Positions 1 to 10,559 of a stretch of 64,000 nucleotides of DNA are shown here, in pieces. The translations under genes and the position numbers were made by a program. How positions within the stretch are numbered: position 1 is the first letter of the stretch; every line of letters begins with the position of its first letter. The notes under the pieces are model-generated. The model saw only the letters and a program-made list of their open reading frames with translations. It searched no databases and was not told the DNA's origin. The stretch comes from Arachis hypogaea (lineage: Eukaryota > Streptophyta > Magnoliopsida > Fabales > Fabaceae), in assembly GCF_003086295.3 (NCBI RefSeq), contig NC_092050.1, positions 144,615,699-144,679,698 of the forward strand. Reading direction: 5' to 3'.

Positions 1-898
1 AAGAAATTCATCGGAGTTGGCAGCTATTGTGGAAAACTTTTTATATGCTATTATTTTATAGTGGGGGTCATGATTGGTGTTTGAAAATAATCCACCAGAG
101 AATTACCCATTCACATTTATAAAGAAGTAGGCCGACTACCAATATTTGTTTTCATGAACTTAGTAGTTTTGTGAATTTTGTTAGGGGTGGTGTGTTTTGT
201 AGTATTAAATTTGTTTAAACATAATAACAATGTCAAAAGTTGAATGTTGATAATGGAAAGTCGGTGAAGTAGCTTGAAAAAGAAGTATGAAGACTCCTTT
301 TTCTTTATTAAATTTTTTAAAAAAAATTAGACACAAAACAAATACTAATGGTGAGAATGAGAATATTGTCATTCCCAGTAATGGTGACATCACAAGGATG
401 CTGCACTTAAAATTTAGATAGTAGTGTTTTTAGAAGTTCTTTGTAAGAGAATACATGTATGTGAGGACTTTGAAAGGGAAAGTGGAGAAAGAAAAACATG
501 TCATGTACAGAAGAAAGCAGAAAATGAAGTCTGTGACTGTGAAAGACCCCGTTGGACCAGAGCGAAAACAAAGACTTAGCGCACTATCTAATTCTAACCC
601 CATAATTTAAAAAATAATTCAATAAATAAACAAATAAATAATAGGAATTGCTGCTGCACTTTCATGCATATGCAAAACCCAGGGAGACAAATCCGTTGAC
701 ATGTGACATCACTAATATAACCCTCAAAAGATGTAGCTTTTGCCAGAACTAGAAAAATAATTTCCCTGCATTCCTTCTATTTTATCTCTTTGACTAGTTC
801 AGTGAAAAATCTTGACCTATGATGCACAGTTATGAATCTAATATTTAAAATTTATGTTGATTGATTATTATCATTTTCTTATTATCGTTCAAGAAAAT
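1..898. other. non-coding AT-rich DNA, no gene seen
   Basis: No open frame here shows recognisable protein features; the one short minus-strand frame (205-393) is low-complexity, hydrophobic and unsupported. Composition is AT-rich with homopolymer runs typical of plant intergenic DNA. I see no transposon termini in this stretch. Confidence 0.6.
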
Positions 899-1053
899 GA
901 ATTTAGAATCTCTAAATTTTGAATTTTTATTCGAGATGATAAAGTGTAATATCTTACTTTTTTTTCTTATATTTTCTCTTGATCCCACCTATGAAGTAAA
1001 TAGTGAGAAATTACACTTTACCATGTGAAATCTAAAATTTAGAAGATTCAAAT
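899..1053. mobile_element. foldback MITE-like element
   Basis: The two halves are inverted copies. The left arm (TTTAGAATCTCTAAATTTT, then TAAAGTGTAAT and TCTTAC) is mirrored on the right by GTGAGAAATTACACTTTA and AAATTTAGAAGATTC. The arms span most of about 155 bp, so the transcript would fold into one long hairpin. There is no coding capacity. I could not settle a target duplication, so the superfamily is unknown. Confidence 0.5.
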
Positions 1054-1270
1054 CCCAAAAAAATCATCACTTTATTGTTTAGCTTAAAACCTGGTGTACC
1101 CCAAGTTTTTTGTTTGATTTTTTTTTTTCGATGTTAGAACTTAGAAGTGAGACTTAAACCTATCACCTCTAGGTAAATAAGAAATTTTTTATTTAAATAA
1201 ATAAAATAAATATAATAATTACTAAAATAAATAATTTAAAAACTAATTACCGATTTAAATGCCTTAGTCT

Positions 1271-1296
1271 TATCTCATTACACTGTAAACGAGATA
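1271..1296. repeat. imperfect palindrome at left MULE edge
   Basis: TATCTCATTAC and GTAAACGAGATA face each other around ACT. The left arm has a one-base deletion and one substitution relative to the perfect arm at the other edge (5410-5436). It marks the left side of the PMD-carrying MULE. Confidence 0.6.
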
Positions 1297-1421
1297 AGCA
1301 TGTCAGTTGCACCGTAGCTATCTCGTTTAAATCATTTACGGCGTGTATTTGGGCTCTATTTTGACTTAGTCAACTTCTTTCTCCCCTCTTTTAACCCTTT
1401 TCTACCATATTTGAGACTGAT

Positions 1422-3775
1422 ATGGTGATGGCACACCAGGCGGGAAACGACGGAGACATTAACAGACTGAACGAGACGTCGCATTACACCGAGGCGGCCG
1501 ACTTCAAGGTTAGTTGCGTTCTATTTGGTTAATCTAAGTATGTGGACATTGTTAGGGTAGTCCCATAGTGACAAGCACTAAGTAAAATGCTTTAGGGATT
1601 AGTCTGTAGGATGAATTTAGAACTGTATTTGCTTGTGTAAGATTGTTATGACTTAATTAGAATTTGCTTACTGGCATATGTAATTTAGAGACATGTTTAG
1701 ACTAGAAACATGGAAGTATATTCTTAAGTAGAAGTAGCTCTATGGTTTTAAGTAGACTACAAAAATTTATGATTATCTCTTTATAAGTTAATTTTTTTTA
1801 ATTCCGCAGAGGCCTCGCCTTCTACTGCCCTAGCGAGTCAGCTATACCCTTCCTCCACCGGACGCCATTGTCCCGTATCTGGCTAAGGTCGGATTCAGCG
1901 ACACGGTGCCCCTCAGGGACTTCACTTTTGACAATTCCCTGATTTCGGCACTCGTGGAGCGACGCCCGTGAGGTGAGGTCACTATCACCCTGCAGGACGT
2001 GGCGTACCACCTAGGCCTACGCGCACACAGAAACCCCATTGGGGGTGCCTTCGTGACTTCGGTAGGTGGCACGGCACGGACACGTGGGCCATGGTAAGCA
2101 GCTGCTTGGTGCCAGGCCTCTGGTGGCAGCACAGCAAGCTGCGTAGAGGAAGGAGTCCTTCACGCTGAAGCTGGTGTGGTTGCGTGATCGTGTCTGCCAG
2201 ATGCCCCGACCAATGACCCGGAGACCCTCCGACAGTACGCCAGGTGCTATATTATGTTACTGATCGGAGGGTATTTGTTGATAGACAAGTCCAACAACCT
2301 GGTGCACATACGTTGGCTATCGCTTCTCCAGGACTTCGCAGAATGTAGGGTGTTATCCTGGGGCTCGGCTATGCTGTCCTGGACGTACCAGTCACTCTGT
2401 TTGGCGGCACAGCGGGGCGACACGGACATCGCCGATTGCACTCCGCTTTTGATGAGCTGGATTTATCAAACATTTCCTCAATGGTGTCCACCAGATAGAG
2501 GAATCTACCAGTATCCGCTAGCTGCGAGGTAACCAAATATCATTTTAGTATTTGCATTAAATATCGTTGTCAATTCATATGGTTTGTTACTTAACGAATC
2601 GTATATATCTCCGTTACTGTCAGGTTGGTCGGATTGCAGCAGCAGATTAGGGATCAGCACCAGGCCAGGGTCCTGCATTAGAGGGTTTCGATCGACCGGT
2701 TACGGTTCGATGAGGTTAGTCATGAAATAAAATATATTATGATTTTAAATACTTGTTGTGTTGTATTACGGTATATTTTCGACAGTTAGATAGATAGCGG
2801 ATGGTTACTGATGTCGGACATATTTTTTATTCAGTTTGCATGGAGAGTCTACGATGACCCTGCGATGCAGGCCCTGTGCCCGCATTGGTTCTGTGAGGAG
2901 GAGGAGTAGGGTACTTGGTTGTCAGCCGTCCCGCTGGTCTGCTTCAATATTTTCCGGTTTCACCACGTTGATCGGGTGAAACGGCAGTTCAATGGGGAGT
3001 AGCAGGTGCCAGGCACTCCAGTGAATCTTGACAGATATGAATCATGGATAATTTCTTAAAAGTTATATTAATTTAGTTGTTTGTTATTCTGATAGTGATA
3101 CTAGTTTATTTGACCACCACTGGCCGTGGTGAGGATGTCTGGTGGCCGAGGCGACTCCAGCAGTGGTACAATGGTTGGACATAGAGGTTCGAATCCGGTC
3201 GTAGGATCACCGTGCATCATACGTTTGACAACAGGCCTACCAGAGAGTACTATGATTGGTGGCGTGGGGCTTGCCGTGTGCGGCATCTATCGGGGCAAGA
3301 GGTTTTGGAGGACTCGAGGCTGGTAGAGTTGCCCCCCGACGTCCAGCTCACTGCCAACCAGCCGAGAGACGATCTCACCCTCCCGAGGGGCGTGCCGGAT
3401 CGGAGGAGACGTGCGAGGGAGGTGAAAGAGGACACTCGCCAACCTGCTAGGAGGGAGAAGGGCCATAGAGAGCGTCGACCAGGTGAGCCGGTCAGGAGGG
3501 AGAGGCCCAGGCCTCGACGGGCTAGGGGTGATGCAGAGTCTGAGGAGGAGGCAGAGTACGACCACCAGGAGGATGATGGTGACATCCCACATCACAGTGT
3601 GGCTTTACCTATGGGACCGACTCCTCCACCTCCTCCCCCTCCCCCAGGGCATGGAGCGTGGCATTCATCCGGTTTCGGTGGGCAGCAGTCTCGGCCAACT
3701 TGGGATACATCACCACCAGGTTGGTATGAGGGAGGTCCATCTGGGACCCAGCAGGAAGAGGTCCATCGGACTCCA
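1422..3775 (+). pseudogene. plant mobile domain (MAIN-like) protein, pseudogene inside MULE
   Basis: The family comprises PMD proteins related to MAINTENANCE OF MERISTEMS, often annotated as 'phosphatase 7 long form homolog'. Exon 1 is 1422-1508 (ATG at 1422, donor AAG|GTTAGT). Exon 2 starts at 1810 after CCGCAG and encodes typical PMD segments such as PPPDAIVPYL, TITLQDVAYHLGLRAH and LMSWIYQTFPQWCPPDRG; the run 2254-2532 is open and ends at a GTAACC donor. Further exons follow near 2622, 2834 and 3100. The C-terminal part (3212-3793) has the WWRGACRVRHLSG motif, a highly charged Arg/Glu stretch and a proline run. It is disabled by in-frame stops at about 1831 and 1968, in the LH*RVSIDR segment near 2680 and in EEEE*GTW near 2908, and by frameshifts near 3100-3210. 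Its 3' end runs into the antisense transposase. Confidence 0.75.
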
Positions 3776-5183
3776 CAATGGCAAAAGCAATAGGCAGGAT
3801 GTTGCTATTCCTATCTTGCGCCACCGCAATAAGCAACACTCCACCGTACCTGCCATACAGATGTGTACCGTCTACAAACACAAAGGGCTTGCAATGCTTG
3901 AAGGCCTTGACACATGACAGGAAAGCGCAAAATACCTTGTCGAACATACTGCAGTCGCATACCAGGAGGTGTCCATCGTAGAACGGTTTGACGCGTAGGT
4001 CACAAATGGTACCAGAAAAATAGCTTTGCAGTGCCTGAAGTAGCTTCGGCACCTTATTATTTGACTCTTCCCAATCCCCGTATATCTGTGCAATTGCCTT
4101 CTGTTTGGCCATCCACACCTTTCTGTAGGATGGTTTAAAGTGATAGCTTGCTTGGACTGCACCTTGCAAAACCGGAATGCTTGCAGAGGGATTGGACTGA
4201 ATCAATGGCAAGATGACCCTGCAGATCAGACTGCTGTCTAACTGACGATGGTCTTGAGATATAATGGGTGCTAGACAACTGTATACTCCACCAACCCTCT
4301 GAACCTCCCTGAACACAACAAAACAGTATTGCTTTAACCATGTCGTATACCTACTTAATATATTGTACAGAAGTACTAAAAAGCGCAAGTAAATTTAAGC
4401 TTACCAGTATTCGAGGTTCTGCCGAAGGGCCACATGGAGGCTCCATTGACACCCATTCTTAGCTTGACGGCACTACACATGGTACTTTAACTGGTCCGAT
4501 TCGATCACCCGGTACTCCGCACTCCTACGAATACTGTAGTTCTTCACACCCTGAAGCACTGCCTCTCGGCTTCTAAACTTGTGACCGACCCAAAACTCTA
4601 CACTGCCGTCTAGGTTGTAATCCTCTTCACCCGTGTCAGGAAACGGAGTCATCTCATGCATGGCGTCCAGATCCAGACTGTGATAGTGAGTTGACACTGT
4701 CGATAGCGGCAGAATTGGGTGAGGTGGAGGCAGGACATGGCACGCCACAGTCTGAACAAGTGTCTCTGGAACTCACTCATCCTCATCCCTACCATCGGAC
4801 GAGTCGCTGTTTGCACTATCCGCCACGTAATCCTTGTTCGACTCCTCCTCGCCCTCCTCGGCCTCATCCACTGGAATGGCGACATGAATGGGCGGTGGTG
4901 CGAGAGGTCGGTCGTCCTGTACATAGGTCAAGTATACGGAACTCCCACCACCACTGTGTCCCACCTCTGCGGAAAGCTCTATTACCTGTTCCACCATGAT
5001 CCTCCCATGGATGTCGAACATCAGTCGCACATGCTCGTCCTCTTGAAGTCGGAATAGTCGAAACCGGAAGACTCCGTTCCCCATAGGTGCCAGTAACCTA
5101 TACGCCACCCTTCCGATTTCCCTCGCTTGTGTTCCACCGAGCTTGCTCAATATCAAACTCTTTAAATCTGATAACGTTTCCAC
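3776..5183 (-). pseudogene. MuDR-type transposase, truncated and interrupted
   Basis: The N-terminal part (5183-4773) resembles the PB1-like head of MULE transposases, followed by an acidic, Ser/Asp-rich linker. The next block (about 4660-4410) has the Mutator DNA-binding region (VEFWVGHKFRSREAVLQGVK) and is interrupted by a TAG that replaces the Gln expected before CRQAKNGCQW. A clean GTAAGC donor follows LEYW. The third block (about 4320-3776) contains the start of the DDE domain with VDGTHLYGRYGGVLLIAVAQ, including the first catalytic Asp. The frame then runs into antisense PMD sequence at about 3770, so the second Asp and the Glu are missing. No active transposase can be made from this copy. 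Confidence 0.8.
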
Positions 5184-5409
5184 ACGCTAAATGCGAAACA
5201 ATATTGGATCTTCACACTCAAATGTCATCTCGTTGTTGCTATTTCTCATATGCCAATTCGGATAAACAAGCACAACTATATATGGACTATTACTGACCAT
5301 TAATGCCTTGTATTCGTGAGAAATATGAGACACGAAAAGGATAGAAAAAGTTTGTGAGAAATACCAAGGGTTAGACATCCTTTTATAGCTGCTATGATTG
5401 TCTTCTATA

Positions 5410-5436
5410 TATCTCGTTTACAGTGTAAACGAGATA
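5410..5436. repeat. perfect 12-bp-arm palindrome at right MULE edge
   Basis: TATCTCGTTTAC and GTAAACGAGATA are exact inverted repeats separated by AGT. It matches the imperfect palindrome at 1271-1296 and lies about 220 bp upstream of the transposase ATG (5183). Confidence 0.7.
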
Positions 5437-5663
5437 GACACGTTGCAGCTGACTACAACAAGGAGATGATTGAGACAGGGAGGTGGCAAAGCGGCCATCA
5501 ACAACAAGGAGATGATGATCCCTATGGATGCAAACACCATAGGGAGTTCACTATGGACGTGGCAATCCATTCTTCAAAAACTCAATACAGCTTACAACAG
5601 TTTTATTTAGTACCGTGTACGCAGGAAGCATTAAGAAGACCGGTTATTGGTGTGATGGTGTGA

Positions 5664-5960
5664 AGTTCTTACGAAAATAATGGCCACGGTTGCCATTTGC
5701 CATCACTGTATTTGATTTTTCATTTTCCAGTTGAAGGAGGTGTTGAGTGTTGACCACGGCCATGGAAAACTATACTCATGAGTCTTCTACAAACAAAATG
5801 GGGTTGCATGTTTTAACGACCAATTAGGCAGAGTCAGTCAACCCCGAAACTGCCACCCACGTTCCCTTGTCTTTCTTCACTCGTTTTTAGTTTTTTCTTT
5901 ATTACTTCTTTTTTTGGCAATAAAATAACTCGTAGTCGTGAAATCATTTACTACTTTTTA
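5664..5960 (-). promoter_or_regulatory. orphan copy of LRK10L promoter (relic)
   Basis: This stretch aligns along its length with 41182-41493, the region just upstream of the intact LRK10L gene on the minus strand. Shared blocks include AATGGCCACGGTT, GTTGACCACGGCCATGG (copy 2: ATTGACCACGGCCATGG), GCATGTTTT(A/C)ACGACCAATTAGGCA and CAGTCAGTCAACCC. No LRK10L exon remains to its left, where the gene should start; MULE sequence is found there instead. TTGACC and GTCAAC are W-box cores, bound by WRKY factors in defence genes; their use here is inference. Confidence 0.65.
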
Positions 5961-5977
5961 TACTGCTGCGCTAATAC

Positions 5978-7165
5978 TCTTTATTCTCTTTTATCTCAAA
6001 ATCTGAAAGGTAATATTTTTTCTTACAATTCAGATGAACAAGCAGGTCCGGAAGTAGGTTGGTATTTGTGTGGGTCTGCTACCAAAGTCTATGACTCACG
6101 CAATAGATGACTCACGTAATGGTTACTTGTGGTTGTGTAAACAGCTATTTGGTTGAAAGGAGTGGGAGAATTGGCTTTGGCTTTGGCTTTGGCGTCAGCT
6201 TGTTCCGGAAAAGCATAAATTTTTGGTTTGGTTGTGTCTTAAGGAGGCTCTTCCTACTGCAAGTTTTCGCTTTAGAAGATGAATGTCGTCATCGGATAGG
6301 TGTCTAAGATATCTTTTTAGCCAAGAATCGATTTTACATTATATTCGAGATTGTCCAAAAGCTCAACTTGTCTGGCATAGGTTGGATATTTCTTGTCATC
6401 CTTTGGATTTGAAGAACTGGTTCTTGTATCATAGCAGAGAGCATCCCTTCAAGTTCTTTTCGGGATTTTGGTGGATATGGTGAGTAAGGAATAATGACAT
6501 CTTTAATCCTCATGAAACTTGGTTTCCGGAAAAAGTGATTTGTCTGGCATTAACTTCAGAAAAGGAATTTAGGAATATTTTTAAATTACAACGTATATCC
6601 ATTCCCTCTACTCTAAATGGTTTTTGGAATCCCCCATCTATTGGTACTTTTAAGATTAATTGTGATGCTAGTTATTTTGGTTCGGGTGATAGTGTTGGTT
6701 TTGTTTGTGTTATTAGAGATTGTAATGGGAGTTGGCAAATGGGGTGTTTGGGAATAATTGAGAGTAATAGTATTTTTCAAGGAGAATTGTTTGCCATTTG
6801 GAGAGGATATCTCTTAGCTTGGGATGTGGGTCAACGAGATGTTATTTGTGAGACGGATTGTGTGGAAGCATTTAATCTTGTTACTCATGGTTTTGGGTTT
6901 ATTGATCCATTGGTGCTCAAAATAAGAAATATCATGCATTAGAATTGGCGTGTTGACTTTCGTTTGATTATGAGAGATGCAAACACGGTGGCAGATACTA
7001 TGGCAAAGATGGCGATGAAGTTACAACTTTCATATGTGGATTTTCTTTCACCTTAGGAGGAGTTTAAGAGTAATCTTAAACGAGACTATTCCTTTATTTA
7101 AGCAGTTCCTTATTTTGTTTGTTTTATTTTTTTTTATTTAGTTTATTTCAATCGTCAGGAAAAAA
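5978..7165 (+). mobile_element. 5'-truncated LINE with 18-bp TSD
   Basis: It encodes only the 3' part of a plant L1-type ORF2. First comes the zinc-binding region after the reverse transcriptase (about 6050-6420, frame-broken). Then comes an RNase H domain (6535-7090; core near IGTFKINCDASYFGSGDSVG with acidic residues, stop at 6940). It is flanked by ATACTGCTGCGCTAATAC (5960-5977) and ATACTACTGCGCTAATAC (7166-7183), an 18-bp target duplication with one mismatch, and it ends in a short A-rich tail. A tandem copy of GACTCACG(C/T)AAT near 6090-6118 causes a frameshift. Its closest relative in the window is the LINE at 37904-39747. It interrupts the relic LRK10L promoter. Confidence 0.85.
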
Positions 7166-7183
7166 ATACTACTGCGCTAATAC

Positions 7184-8412
7184 AAAATCAATGATAACAA
7201 ATATAATGTTTAATATTCAAAATTGTGAGCTGAACTACTATTTTCCGTTTATATTCGGTGCTAGTAGTACTTTAATAGCTTTTCCTCATCATTTCCCTTG
7301 TGATTGTTTATATTCCTTTTTCTATAGTAATGGAAAAGAACACACATATGACATAACTAACCAAAAGAAAACAAGACGCGTGTTTCTCACATTTTTCTTA
7401 CTACCGACCTTTATTCATTTAGCTTTTAACGCTCTGGACCAAGTCTTCACCATCTTAAAATTCTATGATGACCAAAATGACACAGCTTATGCAGCAATGA
7501 CATGTTTCATGCTTAATTGCAATTTACATTTGACCATAGGTGCATAGCTACATTTAAAAAACTATGTCAACGTTAAAGTAGCTTGAATCTGAGATAGAAA
7601 GTAGGAAGTTGAGACAGTTAACTGAGAAATAAACAAATCCATGCAACGCAGGGAACACATAATTTACCCTAACCATGACTTTGATGATTAATCTCTATCA
7701 AGGTAATCACCACAACTAGAGGTGTAATTGTGATTTGGTTCATCTAAATGAATTATCAGATGTTGAGTACCAAGGGAACTGTTAAGAGTCAACTTCATTA
7801 AAGAAGTCTAGTACGACTAAAATGACAGCAAATCGAGAAACGGCATAGATCATACAATTTTAATTTATATTTTTCCGTAGGTACTTCATCAGCATCAACT
7901 TGCTATTTAATAATGGCTTAAAAGTTGAATGCATTAACATAACATAAACTAGTTATCTATTTTGCATCAGCTGAAATAGAACAAGATGTAGCTAATAGCC
8001 TAATAACTTATTACCATATCATCAACTTAAAGTTAGTAAATAGACAATAACATTTTGACCTCTACCTTAGATTTCTAAATTCAGATGTACCAAACCAATC
8101 ATTCATGCACTTTAAATTACAGAAGAAATAAGTAGGTGGCAGTGGCTAAAGATTTAAGTTTTCAGAACTAATCCCATTCTAAATGTTGTAATTTGTTTAA
8201 TTAACAGGTGGGAACAGAATAGAAATTTTTGGCTTAGTTTGGTATTAAGGTGAGAATGGGATAGAATCCTAAAAAATTGTAATCTTAAAATTTTACTGGG
8301 GCAATAGGAAATGATAGGCCTATGACCAAGAACAGGACATTCATATGTATGTTTTGCAACAATACAAGCAAACTGAGCAAAGGAAGAATTTATAGGCCAA
8401 AATAAATACAAG
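7184..8412. other. non-coding DNA, no supported gene
   Basis: The first part resumes the relic LRK10L upstream region after the LINE (ACAAAATCA matches the sequence near 41545). An open frame of 142 codons (7119-7547) starts inside the LINE tail and has no recognisable domain. The rest is AT-rich without transposon ends that I can define. Confidence 0.5.
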
Positions 8413-8709
8413 AGTAAGGTATTGTTTTTGTCCCCAACGTTTGGGTAAGTCCTATTTGTGTCCATAACGTTTCAGCATTTGGTGAGCTATTTTTCGGAGT
8501 AGATCATCGATTCTATCCCAGACATTTGTATTCTAACTTCAAGAAGAGATTTTTAAAACTGAAACTAAAGCGCTCATGATGTGTAATTGACGGCAGGATA
8601 ACATTGAATCACTTTTACAAACGTTAGGGATACAAATAGGACAATTTAAACGTTAGAGACACAAATAGAATTTACCCCAAACGTTGGGGACAAAAACGAT
8701 ACTTTACTC
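8413..8709. mobile_element. MULE-type MITE, 297 bp, 9-bp TSD
   Basis: The terminal inverted repeats begin GAGTAAGGTATTGTTTTTG on the left. The right end is the inverse, with GTTTTTGTCCCCAACGTTTG readable on both ends. The flanks carry the identical 9-bp sequence TAAATACAA at 8404-8412 and 8710-8718, the duplication size of Mutator elements. There is no coding capacity. A second inner pair (CTATTTGTGTC and GACACAAATAG) extends the foldback. Confidence 0.85.
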
Positions 8710-8718
8710 TAAATACAA

Positions 8719-9532
8719 AATAATATGAAGATTGGAGAGTCAACTATAGGTTATGGAAATTCCTAAGTTCCATTTCTAATAAATAGAAGGTCCAATAAGA
8801 TGTCAATTTCCATACAAAGTAAGATACAAAAGAGAACTAATATGATATATCCTGTGTTTTAAATTTTCTTCCTAGAAGCTGTACTCATAATCCAAACTAA
8901 ACAGCCAACACAATGTTATTAGTTGTTGGGGCCAATATAATACCTGTATAAGTTTCTTTTATTTCTTATATGTTTTTGTATTAAAAATTTTAAAATAAAC
9001 TTGAACGTTATAATAAAAAAATAATTTGATTAGTTTGGTATCTGTCATCTTCAAATGAAATCCAAAGTTTTAATATGCAATCAACAAAGTGACACATTGA
9101 CACATACTATTACCATGTCATATGAAGGCTTTTAAAAGTTTGTGCTCATTATTACTACTACATCTTCAAAAGTCAATATCTGCTAACAGACCCAAATTCA
9201 TTAACCCTATATTTAAGTTAGAAAATTCAAATACATGATCTCATTATTATGCGTCCTTAATAATAGATCATATATCAACAGCACAACATGAACATGATCA
9301 AAGAAGAGTACCTTTGAACACTCAAACCAAACAATTCCATGTCTAAGAAATGGAGCTCTACCTATCCTACCAGAGTGAATTTATGAAATTTGGCTACTCA
9401 AAGATTAAACTAAAAAACTTTAAAATGTGGTTGCAGTCAACTGCAGTTGTGTTGCAAGCAAAAAAATTGCAGGGAAACAAACACGAAAGGCCATAATTTG
9501 CCACTGCAATGCTAATGCGGTGGGCAAGGCAA
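8719..9532. other. non-coding DNA downstream of orphan LRK10L exon
   Basis: This is where a transmembrane/kinase exon of the gene at 9601-10537 would be expected on the minus strand. I see no kinase motif here on either strand (no glycine loop, HxD or DFG). The sequence is AT-rich and otherwise featureless. Confidence 0.55.
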
Positions 9533-9600
9533 TCATAAGATTTTTCTTAAAATCCAATAGGACAAACCTAATAAAAAATAAAAGTAGGAAGAACACATAC

Positions 9601-10537
9601 TCTTAGCACCCTGATCTGGATAATTTAGTGGACCTGGATAAGGTGATGACAACGGCTCTGATGGTATTGGTGCTGATAAGGTTGGTGACTGAGACAGACT
9701 ACTATTGCTGCAAATCCCACCATATGTTTGCTGATTATTTCGACAGAAGCAAATGAATTCATTTAAAGATGCATTGTGTCCACACCTCCCACCAGATTGT
9801 TTGCAACTATCACATAGGGTTTCATTCACTCCACTCCATCCAACCTCAAAACCATTATTTAACGCATAGTTATTGAAACTTAGTATATCCTTCGCTAGGG
9901 CAGGAACAATGATAAATTTACACCCCATATCAAAAATAACACCCAGATTTTCCATCAGAACTAAGTATGCAGCACTAGGATCACCACCATATATGGAGCA
10001 ATTAAACATCCCAAAATATTTAAAGCTTATATCAGACCAATATGAAGGAGGATCACAGTCATATACCAGAGTTATGTTGCCATCGTTGGAAGTGAATTTG
10101 AAGAAATCGTTATCCAAACTCACATTGGTATTGTCCCTGGAACAAGGATCATTGTACAAATCAAACCTGGCAATCTTCAAACTTTGACTATTTTGATCGA
10201 TGTCGATGACATCAAACTTCTGTGATTTGATGTTTATAGTCACTTGGTCTTGTTGGCAATCAAGCTTGAACCTAGGATGGCCACAGTAATCAGGTTGGTT
10301 GCTATTCCAAAATGGGTAACTAATGTTCTTGAAGGTGCCACAGGTAAAAGGTGCACAATCTGTGTAACCTTTAACATCACCGGCACTATATGTTGGCAAC
10401 AAGAGTGATGAAAAGAAAACAAAGGCCTTGACGAAAGAAGGTGGAAGTGGAGGAAGAAGAAGAAGAGGACGAGCCATTTTCTTGAATGATTTTGAAAAAC
10501 AATGGATAATGTGCTGTATTTTGGGGAAAGATACCAT
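9601..10537 (-). CDS. LRK10L/WAK-type receptor ectodomain exon, kinase exon missing
   Basis: It encodes a secretory ectodomain with a GUB_WAK galacturonan-binding module (CAPFTCGTF, ISYPFW, YCGHPRFKLDC) and a C-terminal WAK-associated Cys module (LCDSCKQSGGRCGHNAS, ICFC). Several N-glycosylation sequons are present. The frame opens at 10537, but the Met at 10477 (MARPLLLLPP...) gives a better signal peptide and is the likely start. The exon probably ends at 9601 before GTATGT, in phase 1, the same phase as exon 1 of the intact paralogue. No micro-exon or kinase exon follows within 9600-7200. Without splicing the frame runs to 9533 and adds a hydrophobic tail (SSYFYFLLGLSYWILRKIL). Alternatives are a truncated receptor, a secreted or membrane-tethered decoy, or a pseudogene. 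Confidence 0.75.
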
Positions 10538-10559
10538 TTTGCAAAACCACTAGGAAACT

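Larger units (their letters stand above)
1271..5436. mobile_element. Mutator-like element (MULE) carrying a PMD gene, degenerate
   Basis: The segment is bounded on both sides by matching palindromic sequences based on TATCTCGTTTAC/GTAAACGAGATA. Inside are two genes facing each other: a plant-mobile-domain (MAIN-like) gene on plus and a MuDR-type transposase on minus. PMD genes are known passengers of plant MULEs. Both genes are broken by stops, and their 3' ends are fused at about 3765-3780, which suggests an internal deletion. The outermost base of the element and its 9-bp TSD could not be fixed. The right palindrome also reads on outward into sequence resembling the inward flank of the left one (GAGATA followed by a GTTGCA-containing stretch), so the true right end may lie beyond 5436. 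Confidence 0.7.

Noticed and set aside
2254..2532. Separate 92-codon gene
   Set aside because: It is the 3' part of PMD exon 2, ending at a splice donor.
7119..7547. 142-codon ORF
   Set aside because: Begins in the LINE tail and TSD, with low-complexity hydrophobic composition and no domain.
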